Below are positions 8,027 through 15,893 of a stretch of 27,144 bases of DNA, in pieces (the first letter of the stretch is position 1; every line of letters starts with the position of its first letter). The DNA is taken from NCBI GenBank assembly GCA_016463365.1, contig JAEMRJ010000017.1:1-27144 (forward strand). Direction: 5' to 3'. A model generated the notes under the pieces. It was given only the letters and a program-made list of their open reading frames with translations. It did no database searches and was not told the origin of the DNA. This DNA is from Thermoleophilaceae bacterium (GTDB taxonomy: Bacteria > Actinomycetota > Thermoleophilia > Solirubrobacterales > JACPNS01). Made by a program: the position numbers and the translations under genes.

Positions 8027-11000
8027 CTAGCAGCCAGTGAATGTCACGTTCTGCTGGAGCTGCACTGATGCTCCGGTGTGTCCGTCGACCGTGCCCTTGG
8101 CGAGGTCGTTGGTCTTGCAGCCAGAGTCGCCTGTCTGCGCAACCGACAGGAGGTTGCCCTGAAGCGTTCCGGCGACGCCCTCACGCGGACCGTTCTGGAG
8201 CGAGAACTCAACGCTCGAGATCGGCACGTCAGGAACTTCGAGGAAGCTGACCGAGATCTGCTTCTGGCAGAAGCCGATTGAACCATTCGGGTTCTGCTCT
8301 GAGCAGAGCGGGTCAACCTTCACGATGTCGGTGAAGCCGGTGAGGGTGACATTGATGCCAGCCTCTTCGATCTTCACTCCGAACCACGGGAGCGGCTGCT
8401 TGTTGATCAGGTACACGGTGCCAACCAGCGGGCGGTTGAGCAACGGCGTGTTCAGCGTCATCGTGCCGACTACCGCCTGGGGCGGGCACTCGGACGAGTC
8501 GAACGCGATCGTTTCGTCGGCCGCCGAACCTGGGCACATGTCAGCTGCCTGACCGAATGCCGGGTAGTTCGGACCGAACGTCTGCGGCTCGAGGACGCGG
8601 ATGTTCCGGACCGTCGAGTGGCCCTCTGGCACCGTGAGGGTCGCAAGAGCGTCGCTCTTGGTGCCAGCAGCTGTGCTGCTGAACTCCTGGAGGAGGGTCG
8701 GGCCGAACGCGACGCCAGCACAACCAGTGGTGGTCAACGGGACGGCTTCAACGGCAGCGACGTCACCCTCATAAGAGAGACCGGAGCTGACGAAGTTGTC
8801 AGTTTCACACCTGCTGGCCGTGGTGATCAGCCCGTTGGCCGCACCATAGAAGTTCGCAACGATCTTCTTGATGGTGATGTCCGTGAAGACGAAGTTGTCG
8901 TCGTACACGGCAGTCGGGAAGTCACGCAGCGCGATTGTCTGGTTGTTGCCATTGTTGGTCAGGTAGGCACCAGCGACAGCGATGAACGTTCCGAACGGGT
9001 AGACGACCTTGACGGCAGCGCCGCCGGCATCGTCAGGTGTCGGAGCTTCGGTGATGAACAGCTCGCCGTTGCCGGTGACGGTTCCGAACGGGCCGGTGTT
9101 CACGGTCAGTGCGACATCGCCGATCAGTGAGTCAGCGGGGCACGTACCGGAGTACGCATCGCCGACCGAGCAGATGCCCGTCGCGTTGAGGCTTGCGTTG
9201 AAGCCCCTCGGGAACGCGAGATTCACGCTCGCCGGCTGACCACCGTCGATGTCCACAGTTGCCTGCATGTCGACGTGCGACGCGGCCGGAACGGTCGTGG
9301 GCGAGATCGACGGATCGATTGTGAAGACGCTGCTCAGGTTGAGCGTGAATGTCTTCGAGTCGGGCGTCGGGTCCGCAACGGTTCCGTTCACCGAGTACGC
9401 GTCGAACGTGTAGGTGCCGTTCGGGAGCGGTTCGGTTGTGTATGAACCGCCATCGCACGGGAAGTAAGCGCCCGGGGCGTCACCCTGCTTGGTCAGGCGA
9501 CACTGGAACGACGCGTCAGGAGCCGTCGAGGTGTACGCGAAGTCGGCGGTCGGGTCGACCGTCGGCGTGGCAGGGAAGTTCGTGATCGTCGTGTCTGGAG
9601 CAACCGGACAACCGGTGTTGGTGTAGGAGCTCGTCTTGTTGACAACCTGACCACTGAACTGCGTGAACGCGGTGCTGGTCTGCTTGCTACCACAGGTGTC
9701 CGGGTTGACGTAGAGCGACTTCGTCAAGTTGAGCGCGAAGTTGCTGAACGGGAGCTGCGGGACCCTGTCGAAGCGTGCGTAGGCACGTCCGTCTCCGCCT
9801 TCAACCGAGCCGCGGATACCGAGGGTGCCACGGAAGACCACGTAGGTCTCGCGCGGGCCGCGGAGCAGAACTGCGATCGGCACCTGGTTTCCGACACTTC
9901 CACCTACGCCAGCGGCGTAGACCGGTCCGGTCAGGCCCTCAGGGATGTACTTCGAGAGTGCCTGGGCATTTCCGATGATGGAGGAGCTGGGGCACGCCTT
10001 GGCGCGCAGCGCCGTCTCGGAACAGGTTGTGACGTCAGCGAGGGCGCTGAAGTTGATTCCCGAGCCGACCGGGAAGTTCGCGTCAACGACCTTCGGCAGA
10101 GCGTGCTGGATTGTTGCGTCCGCTTCAGGGATGCTGATCGCGAACGTCACCGGACTTGGTGTCTGGTAGCTCTTGATCTGCGGAGTGAAGGTGAACGATG
10201 TGCTTGTGCTCGGGACGCTTGAGCAACCGGTCGGTGTGAATGACGCGGTCGCCGCTGACTGAGCGCCTTGGTGCGAGACCAGGTTGACCTTGGCAGTCGC
10301 GAGGTCGCACCCGCTGGGGTTACGGAAAAAGTACGGACCCGTCGGAGGCTTGGTGGTGCACGTACCCCACCAGTTGCAACTACGAGCGCCGGTGCCGGCC
10401 CTTGAGTTGAAGGTCAGTGAGAGCCTGTTGATGGTGATGTCACCGGTGATCGTCGGAGTGACGAAAAGCAGCGGAATACCGATCACGGCTGACTTCGGCG
10501 AACCGGGCGTGTAGGTACGCAGTTCAGAGCCGTCGAACGTGTCGATCTGGATCTGGGTCTTCAGGAAGATCTTGTTCGGCTGCGCGCAGAACACGAGCAC
10601 GATGCAGATCTTTGAAGGACGCGCGGAGATACCGAGCGTCGCGGTGCTGCCCGGGTCCGGTGCGAGCACGTCGATGCTTGCAGGGATGTCCAGGTCGAGA
10701 AGGCTCAGAGCCTTGACGCTGATCGTTGAATTACCGACTTCAGAGCCTGCCGGGCAGCTGTCCGCGTTGAACTGCGAAGCGGAACACTTGGGCAATGCGG
10801 CTTCGGGGTTTGCGAACACACCGGGCGGAAGGTCAAGCTGAATGTCGCGAAGGTCTTCGTTCTCCGAACCCTGACGACTGAATGCAATCGTCGTGGTCGG
10901 GTGCCCGTTGGCCTGCAGCGTTGACGGTGAATAGGAGAAGCCCGACACGTTGAACGCGCTGGCTCCAGACGGAAGGACCACCATGGCGGCGACTACAAGT

Positions 11001-11101
11001 GCAATCGCGCACAGCAAAGTCAGAACGCTTCTGCGTCCTGAGCTGGTGCCCATCTCGTTGCGACTCGTTGCCGCATAGTTGAACGAAACCTGACTGTTCA
11101 A
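8027..11101 (-). CDS. Secreted protein with two A-B cysteine modules around one Ig-like domain
   Basis: This 1024-aa protein starts at a TTG (11099-11101) chosen because GGGGGGAG (11107-11114) lies 5 nt upstream; an ATG at codon 18 is the alternative but lacks such a site. Residues 23-49 are a signal peptide with a likely cut after ASA (49). The layout is part A (about 50-270, C106-x9-C116 then CPAGSEVGN), part B (about 300-490, Cys pair near 360-371, GLTGPVY), an Ig-like domain (about 495-600, APDTTITNFP to FTLNL), a second part A (about 600-800, C-x9-C near 644-654) and a second part B (about 800-1024, CPPQAVVGT then LVGTVYLI, PDVPISS). No membrane anchor or sorting signal is visible; it ends in a Cys. 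It ends with two TAG codons. Neighbours on both sides are paralogues. The function is unknown; a surface structural protein is the best inference. Confidence 0.9.
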   Translation of the reverse strand: MNSQVSFNYAATSRNEMGTSSGRRSVLTLLCAIALVVAAMVVLPSGASAFNVSGFSYSPSTLQANGHPTTTIAFSRQGSENEDLRDIQLDLPPGVFANPEAALPKCSASQFNADSCPAGSEVGNSTISVKALSLLDLDIPASIDVLAPDPGSTATLGISARPSKICIVLVFCAQPNKIFLKTQIQIDTFDGSELRTYTPGSPKSAVIGIPLLFVTPTITGDITINRLSLTFNSRAGTGARSCNWWGTCTTKPPTGPYFFRNPSGCDLATAKVNLVSHQGAQSAATASFTPTGCSSVPSTSTSFTFTPQIKSYQTPSPVTFAISIPEADATIQHALPKVVDANFPVGSGINFSALADVTTCSETALRAKACPSSSIIGNAQALSKYIPEGLTGPVYAAGVGGSVGNQVPIAVLLRGPRETYVVFRGTLGIRGSVEGGDGRAYARFDRVPQLPFSNFALNLTKSLYVNPDTCGSKQTSTAFTQFSGQVVNKTSSYTNTGCPVAPDTTITNFPATPTVDPTADFAYTSTAPDASFQCRLTKQGDAPGAYFPCDGGSYTTEPLPNGTYTFDAYSVNGTVADPTPDSKTFTLNLSSVFTIDPSISPTTVPAASHVDMQATVDIDGGQPASVNLAFPRGFNASLNATGICSVGDAYSGTCPADSLIGDVALTVNTGPFGTVTGNGELFITEAPTPDDAGGAAVKVVYPFGTFIAVAGAYLTNNGNNQTIALRDFPTAVYDDNFVFTDITIKKIVANFYGAANGLITTASRCETDNFVSSGLSYEGDVAAVEAVPLTTTGCAGVAFGPTLLQEFSSTAAGTKSDALATLTVPEGHSTVRNIRVLEPQTFGPNYPAFGQAADMCPGSAADETIAFDSSECPPQAVVGTMTLNTPLLNRPLVGTVYLINKQPLPWFGVKIEEAGINVTLTGFTDIVKVDPLCSEQNPNGSIGFCQKQISVSFLEVPDVPISSVEFSLQNGPREGVAGTLQGNLLSVAQTGDSGCKTNDLAKGTVDGHTGASVQLQQNVTFTGC

Positions 11102-11106
11102 AATAA

Positions 11107-11114
11107 CTCCCCCC
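11107..11114 (-). promoter_or_regulatory. G-rich ribosome-binding site deciding a TTG start
   Basis: On the minus strand GGGGGGAG sits 5 nt before TTG at 11101. All three large surface-protein genes have a G-rich site of this kind (7849-7856 and 15373-15378 for the others), which supports the unusual TTG start here. Confidence 0.6.
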
Positions 11115-11201
11115 GGATGCTGCAGGCCTTATGCCTACCTCATCCATGATTTGCCGAATTGCTCTGTGGAGCCTGTAGCGCGGTGCCGGGTCCCCCCCAG
11201 A

Positions 11202-11211
11202 TTGGCGCCAA
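11202..11211. promoter_or_regulatory. Perfect 10-bp palindrome in the leader of the 1024-aa gene
   Basis: TTGGCGCCAA is a perfect palindrome within the predicted untranslated leader, about 35 nt downstream of the predicted transcription start. It could be a second operator. There is no second copy in the window to support this. Confidence 0.25.
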
Positions 11212-11226
11212 GGCCTAAATCAATCG

Positions 11227-11242
11227 TGTGACAGTGATCACA
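11227..11242. promoter_or_regulatory. CRP/FNR-family-like operator
   Basis: TGTGA-CAGTGA-TCACA matches the canonical CRP-type inverted repeat TGTGA-N6-TCACA at all ten conserved positions. It begins 10 nt downstream of the -10 element, overlapping or just after the predicted transcription start, where a bound regulator would be expected to repress. Actinobacteria encode CRP-family regulators with this recognition pattern (GlxR is an example). Which regulator acts here is not known. Confidence 0.55.
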
Positions 11243-11252
11243 CAACGGGGCA

Positions 11253-11281
11253 ATGTTAACAGCTCGTTAGGCGGAAGTCAA
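11253..11281 (-). promoter_or_regulatory. Sigma70-type promoter of the 1024-aa gene
   Basis: On the minus strand TTGACT (11276-11281) and TAACAT (11253-11258) are separated by exactly 17 bp. The predicted transcript starts near 11246 and has a leader of about 145 nt. An inverted repeat (TCAGTC-ACAAA-GACTGA, 11307-11323) lies just upstream of the -35. Confidence 0.65.
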
Positions 11282-11354
11282 GTGATTTTGGAGAAAAACT
11301 CACCAGTCAGTCACAAAGACTGATTCCTATGCGAAATCAAGCCGGAAATTAAGC

Positions 11355-11390
11355 AAAAACGCCCGCGGCGAGTTGCCGGCGGGCGTTTTT
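11355..11390. terminator. Bidirectional-looking terminator hairpin after the 1306-aa gene
   Basis: A 12-bp outer stem (AAAAACGCCCGC / GCGGGCGTTTTT) with a further GGC/GCC inner pairing lies about 60 nt past the 1306-aa gene's stop. T5 runs occur on both strands, so it can end transcription from either side. In this 350-nt gene-free stretch (11102-11451), this terminator and the promoter region of the 1024-aa gene are the recognisable content. Confidence 0.8.
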
Positions 11391-11451
11391 GAGGGCGCTC
11401 CAAGGGTCAAAAGCGGCAACCCTAAAGCTCTAGTTGAGCCTTATGGCGACC

Positions 11452-14400
11452 CTACTTGACCAGTTTTGATGTTTGAGTCTTGTTCGCCGAGTCAACAGTC
11501 TTGACCTTCAGCTTGAGCTTCTTCGACTTCGACCCGGTTGTGATCGATCCGGACTTGAAGCTGATGGTCACCTGACCCACGAGCTGCTTGCAGAAGCCGA
11601 TCTCGAAGGTTGTCGAGTTCTTCAGCTTGAAGCACTTGGCCTTCAACTTCTTGCCGTCGGCCACGACCGAGACCCGCTTGCCGACGTTCTTCTTGCTGAA
11701 CGCTGACTTGACGAACTTGACGCCCTTCGGGAGCTTGACCGTGACCTTCTTGAGTTGACGGCTTCCCTGCGGACTGACATCCAGCTTCAGCGTGGACTTC
11801 GCACCCTTCGGCTTCCAGCTCGACTCGTAGATCGAGTTGGTTGCGTTCGGGCACTTGAAGCTGAGCGGGATGCTGGTCGTTGACGCTGAGCCGTTGTGCG
11901 CGCTCATCACGCTGGTCGCGAACCAGTCTTCTGGTCCGGTGTCGCAGGAATCCGCGCGCGTCGTGAGGAACCCGTTGATGTTCATGTTGAACGACGAGAG
12001 CGGCACGTCGGGAAGCATGGTCAGCTCGGCCAGGATCTTGTTGAACTTCGGGCCGGTGTAGCTGTTGTTTGCGATCAGGTCAACGTTGATGCGTCCACGC
12101 AGGGCGATGAGCAGCCGCGGCAGTGAGGTCGCCGACTTGAGGATGTAAACCGTGCCCGTCAGCGGCTCGGGGAGCAGCGGCGAAACTGCCGAGACGGTTC
12201 CGACCGCAGAAGAAGCCGGGCAGGCCTTGGCATCTGCCTGCGCCTGCTGGCACGGGGGCGGAATGCGCTGAACGTCGATCGTGACCGGCTCGGGCATTGT
12301 GAGCGCCACGCTCTTGATGCCGGCGCCGTTCGGGTCGGCGGTCATCGAGGCCGTCATGTCGATCGTTGCTCGCGTGATGTTGTCCGAAGGCCCCGGGGGT
12401 CCGCCGGTGCTGCGCTCGACCTGGGAGATCCCGAGGTTCGGTTGAAAACTGAGGCTCTCGCAACCGGTGAAGACCGCCGTCGGTGCTTCTGTTGCGACCG
12501 TGGCGTTCCGACCGGTCATTGTGACCGGGAAGGTCTTGGTGCCGCAGGAGCTCGGGTTGGTGAGCAGCGGCTTCGGAGCGGCGTTGTTGTTCTTCAGTTT
12601 GAGCACCATCGTGCGCAGGTCGAAGCTGCTGACCTCGTTGAGGGTGGTCGTCGCCGTGTTCGGGATGTCGAGCGTTGCAGTGTTGACGCCCTCGCCCTCG
12701 CCGCGAACCATCAGGCGCGCGTTCAGCTTGATCGGGTTGAACGTCACATCCTGGAGCTTCGGCTTGACCAGGATCGTCAGGCCGGCCGGGTCGCCGAAAT
12801 TGCCCGGCTGCGGCTCTGTGAGGAAGACCTTTCCGGAGATGTATGCGGTGCTCCGGTCGATCAGCGCTGTGGTTTCTACAGTTCCGACCTGGGACCCGGA
12901 GCCACACGTACCGGCGGAAGCGTCGGCCAGCGAGCAGAGCGACTGCACTCCGGTCAGCCCGCCGAAGAATCCGTCAGGCATGTTGAGGTTGAGGTCCTTG
13001 ATGTCCTCGTGCGAGTCGTTGGTGACCGTCACCGTCATCTCGGGGTGCGCACGACCAACCGTTGTGGTCAGCGCGACGGTGACCTGCGGGTCGAACGTCT
13101 TCTCGACCTTGAAGCTTGCCGAGACCGGCGTGAGGTCAACGTTGCCGGCGGAGTCCTGTGCTCGGACTTCGAAAGTGTGGACGACGTCGCTGGCCTCGAG
13201 GGAATCGGCGGTCGGCAGCTGGTAAGCCGCTGCTGATGCGGTGCCGGTGGCTGATCCGCACGGCAGGAATGCTCCGTCATCGAGGGAGCACTGGAAGGTG
13301 CTGGTCTCGCTGGCGTTGAAGGTGAAGGATGGGCGCGAGCTCGCGGTTGTTCCAATCCCTCCGCTGAATCCCGGACCCGCGGTGAGCGTCGTGGTCGGCA
13401 CCGTGTCGTCATAGCTGCGCACCGGTCGAATACCAGTGAAACGGGTGAGTCCGCCGCCGGACACGGTCGTATCGACTCCGGGGTTCGCATACACGACGTG
13501 CGTGCCGGTGGTGAGCGAGGATCCGGTGATGCTGCCGGTCGTTCCGGTCGGCGAAGACCCCGCAGGGCAGCCGACGCTCTGCGCCTTGAAGAGGTCGATC
13601 CCACAAAGCAGGTTCGCGGTAGCACCGGCGTAGGTGAACGTGTACGTCGGTGATGCGTTTGTGGAGGTCTGACCCCAAGGGCCGGTGGTGGGAGTGAACT
13701 TCTGCGTCGACGTGCAACCACTGGTCGGAATCGTGGTCACGCTTGGGAATGACGAAGACGGGCTTGACGGCGTGTACGCGTCGAACGCGAAGTCGTCATC
13801 CTTCTGGCAGTCGGTGTCGCCCGCGGATGCCTGACTGAGCAATTTGCTGCTGAGCGTTCGGCCGGGATTGCCATCGGTCGGCGCTGCGCGATCGGGCCGG
13901 TTGAGGTCGATCTCGATTGAAGAGACCGGGACGTCGGGGAGCGCCGCGAAGTTCATCACGATGCCAGACCCGCAGCTGGAGCCGCAATTGGAATCGAACT
14001 GCTTGGTGTCCGGCAGGCCGGCGATTGAAGTGTTGATGCCCTTCGGGTTGCCAGCCATGTCCTCGGTGATGAGGATCGCCAAGCCCGGAATTGGCGTCTT
14101 GTTGACCGAATAAACGACACCGTGAAGCGGCTCCGAGTCCGGCAGCAGTGGGGTGTGGACAGTCGCGGTGCCGACCATTGCGTTCGTGAAGTCGCCGATC
14201 GGCATGCTGTTGGTGCATTGACTGGGCATGAAGTACGCGATCGGGTTCGCCGGGTCGGAGGTGTCTTCGTTCATCGACGCCCCTGAGCAGCGGTCGTCTG
14301 CGGACCCGAATGAGGTGAGATTGGCTCCGATGCCGCGTGGCAGCCTCAACTTCATCCGCTGAATCGAGCCGTTGGCATTTGGCTGGCCGCTTGCGGTCGG

Positions 14401-15372
14401 GAACTCAACGTTTGTGACCATGCCCTGGGAGGACCCCGCACCGACGGACGCGCCACCGGAAAACGTGCTGGTGACTTCAGGGTCAAACCGCACGGTGTCG
14501 CATCCGTCCACCGTGTAAGTGTCCGACGGCGTGGCGACAGTCGCTGTGTCCAGCGACGTCATCGTTGTCTTCAACTCGTAGGTATCGCACTTGGACGGAT
14601 TCGTGAGAAGCGGCGGCCTGTAGCCGGGCTGAGAGGCGTCCTGCAGCTCACTCAACAGATCGATCTGCATCGTCTCGACCTTGAAGTTCACGGTGCGGTT
14701 GTTCGCTGCGTCGTACACCGAACTTGGGATGGTGTCGACGATGGTGTCCAGCCCACGAATCTGAGGCGAGGCCTCGGGATCCCATCCGTCCGGGATCGCC
14801 GTGCGCATCACCGCGCGTCCGGTGGCCACGACCTTCCCGAGGTCCACGCCGTCGACCTTCGCGTCGACGATGATGGCGACGCCGGCGGGATCGGTGCCGG
14901 CCAGGTCCTCGGTCAGGAAGATGTCGCCGGAGAGCACACCATTGACCATTGTCCCGGTATCGACATCCTCGATCTTGGCGCTGGCGGTGACCGTACCGAC
15001 CTTTGTGTTCGCGGGGCAGTGCGGGATGAGGTCGTACAGGTCAGCGGTCGTGCATTTCGCTTCGACGGCACCCAGCGAACCCCAGAAGGAGTCCGGGAGG
15101 CTCATCGTCATCGACGCGATGTTCTCGTCGCTGGCGGTGTTGTCGATCGTGATACGCGCATCCGGATGGGCGCTTGCACGCGTTGTGCTGGTCTCGATCG
15201 AGATGGTCGGGGCGAAGGGGGTGCCCGAGGCCTTCGGCACGCCGGGAGAAAGAATAAGGACGAGTGCCGTGACGGCGATCGCGAGCAGGCCCGCGCGCAT
15301 CCACGCCGAGCGGATCGACGGTCCTGCGATTTCGCTGCGCGCCGTGGCAGCCGCTCGTCCGATCATTTTCAT
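11452..15372 (-). CDS. Secreted protein with two A-B cysteine modules, Ig-like linkers and a Lys-rich tail
   Basis: This 1306-aa protein has a hydrophobic export signal at about residues 26-50 (cut near PKASG). It is built like its 1024-aa neighbour: part A (about 51-300, C107/C119, CPANTKVGTV), part B (about 300-560, VGTATVHTPLLP, GVVYSV, PDVPVSS), a central Ig-like region (about 570-765, with FQCSLDDGAFLPC and FEVRAQDSAGN), a second part A (about 766-970, C813-x9-C823) and a second part B (about 975-1180, CPASSAVGT, LTGTVYI, PDVPLSS). Its last 120 or so residues form a distinct Lys-rich domain (LPKGVKFVKSAFSKKNVGKR) ending in SKLVK. There is no LPxTG or C-terminal membrane helix. The start is uncertain: AGGGGG (15373-15378) is ideally placed for the third codon (ATG at 15366), while a second AGGGGG (15383-15388) sits 10 nt before 15372. 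The function is unknown; envelope-associated by inference. Confidence 0.9.
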   Translation of the reverse strand: MKMIGRAAATARSEIAGPSIRSAWMRAGLLAIAVTALVLILSPGVPKASGTPFAPTISIETSTTRASAHPDARITIDNTASDENIASMTMSLPDSFWGSLGAVEAKCTTADLYDLIPHCPANTKVGTVTASAKIEDVDTGTMVNGVLSGDIFLTEDLAGTDPAGVAIIVDAKVDGVDLGKVVATGRAVMRTAIPDGWDPEASPQIRGLDTIVDTIPSSVYDAANNRTVNFKVETMQIDLLSELQDASQPGYRPPLLTNPSKCDTYELKTTMTSLDTATVATPSDTYTVDGCDTVRFDPEVTSTFSGGASVGAGSSQGMVTNVEFPTASGQPNANGSIQRMKLRLPRGIGANLTSFGSADDRCSGASMNEDTSDPANPIAYFMPSQCTNSMPIGDFTNAMVGTATVHTPLLPDSEPLHGVVYSVNKTPIPGLAILITEDMAGNPKGINTSIAGLPDTKQFDSNCGSSCGSGIVMNFAALPDVPVSSIEIDLNRPDRAAPTDGNPGRTLSSKLLSQASAGDTDCQKDDDFAFDAYTPSSPSSSFPSVTTIPTSGCTSTQKFTPTTGPWGQTSTNASPTYTFTYAGATANLLCGIDLFKAQSVGCPAGSSPTGTTGSITGSSLTTGTHVVYANPGVDTTVSGGGLTRFTGIRPVRSYDDTVPTTTLTAGPGFSGGIGTTASSRPSFTFNASETSTFQCSLDDGAFLPCGSATGTASAAAYQLPTADSLEASDVVHTFEVRAQDSAGNVDLTPVSASFKVEKTFDPQVTVALTTTVGRAHPEMTVTVTNDSHEDIKDLNLNMPDGFFGGLTGVQSLCSLADASAGTCGSGSQVGTVETTALIDRSTAYISGKVFLTEPQPGNFGDPAGLTILVKPKLQDVTFNPIKLNARLMVRGEGEGVNTATLDIPNTATTTLNEVSSFDLRTMVLKLKNNNAAPKPLLTNPSSCGTKTFPVTMTGRNATVATEAPTAVFTGCESLSFQPNLGISQVERSTGGPPGPSDNITRATIDMTASMTADPNGAGIKSVALTMPEPVTIDVQRIPPPCQQAQADAKACPASSAVGTVSAVSPLLPEPLTGTVYILKSATSLPRLLIALRGRINVDLIANNSYTGPKFNKILAELTMLPDVPLSSFNMNINGFLTTRADSCDTGPEDWFATSVMSAHNGSASTTSIPLSFKCPNATNSIYESSWKPKGAKSTLKLDVSPQGSRQLKKVTVKLPKGVKFVKSAFSKKNVGKRVSVVADGKKLKAKCFKLKNSTTFEIGFCKQLVGQVTISFKSGSITTGSKSKKLKLKVKTVDSANKTQTSKLVK

Positions 15373-15459
15373 CCCCCTACTACCCCCTGCCAGCGGCCGA
15401 GCCGCTCAACAAATGCTTGAAAGAAACTGGAAAACGCCATGACGTCAGGAACGCTTCAG

Positions 15460-15475
15460 TGTGACGTCGGTCACC
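15460..15475. promoter_or_regulatory. Second CRP/FNR-family-like operator
   Basis: TGTGA-CGTCGG-TCACC matches TGTGA-N6-TCACA at nine of ten conserved positions. It lies 2 nt downstream of a possible -10 for the 1306-aa gene, so its placement near the start point resembles that of 11227-11242. A perfect TGACGTCA palindrome follows at 15440-15447 in the leader. Confidence 0.45.
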
Positions 15476-15477
15476 GA

Positions 15478-15506
15478 AGCTTACTTCCCCCCTGAACCCG
15501 GCGCAA
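15478..15506 (-). promoter_or_regulatory. Possible promoter of the 1306-aa gene
   Basis: TTGCGC (15501-15506) and TAAGCT (15478-15483) on the minus strand are spaced by 17 bp. The -35 is a weak match. The position fits a leader of about 100 nt before the gene. Confidence 0.4.
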
Positions 15507-15534
15507 CCCCAAAAGTCGCGCGACAAGTGGCGAT

Positions 15535-15855
15535 TCAGTAACCGAGCGCGAACTTCGCGTCTTCGCTCATCATCTCCGGCGTCCATGGCGGAGAGAAAAC
15601 CAACTTGGGGAAGACCTTTTCGACCCCGTCGAGCTCGATCGTGAACTCTTTGATCTGATCGGCGATCTGCGGCCCGATCGGGCAACCGGGTGAGGTGAGC
15701 GAGTAGGTGACGAAGACCTCGTTGCCGTGGCCTTCGCCCGTCTGGTTGACCTCGACGTCGTAAATCAGGCCGAGTTCGACGAAGTCGAGGCCGAGTTCTG
15801 GGTCGATCACTTGCTCGAGCGCTTCGTACACGTCGTCGGGGGTCAATGCAGGCAT
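15535..15855 (-). CDS. MIP18/DUF59 family iron-sulfur cluster assembly factor (SufT-like)
   Basis: This 106-aa protein has the compact DUF59/MIP18 fold signature: a V-x-DPELG block (residues 16-22), VELGLIYDV (26-34), the conserved Cys in TSPGCPIG (C58), and a W-T-P-E-M tail (91-95). Family members help assemble or deliver Fe-S clusters in the cytoplasm, and in many bacteria they sit with suf genes. No suf gene is seen here, so the partner is unknown. The start ATG (15853-15855) has no Shine-Dalgarno, and a possible -10 (TACACT on the minus strand, 15863-15868) lies 7 nt before it, suggesting a leaderless message. It is divergent from fxsA, 38 nt away. Confidence 0.9.
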   Translation of the reverse strand: MPALTPDDVYEALEQVIDPELGLDFVELGLIYDVEVNQTGEGHGNEVFVTYSLTSPGCPIGPQIADQIKEFTIELDGVEKVFPKLVFSPPWTPEMMSEDAKFALGY

Positions 15856-15858
15856 AAC

Positions 15859-15886
15859 TTGAAGTGTAGGCGCGGCCGGTTAATGT
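15859..15886 (+). promoter_or_regulatory. Promoter of the fxsA operon, probably leaderless
   Basis: TTGAAG (15859-15864) and TAATGT (15881-15886) are spaced by 16 bp. The ATG at 15894 comes 7 nt after the -10, so transcription would start at or next to the start codon. The opposite gene has a -10-like TACACT at 15863-15868 overlapping the -35, so the two promoters may compete. Confidence 0.5.
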
Positions 15887-15893
15887 TGCCCCG

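Noticed and set aside
10833..11147. Minus-strand 104-codon frame beginning in the leader of the 1024-aa gene
   Set aside because: It runs out of frame through the signal-peptide region of the real gene, and the G-rich ribosome-binding site serves the TTG start instead.
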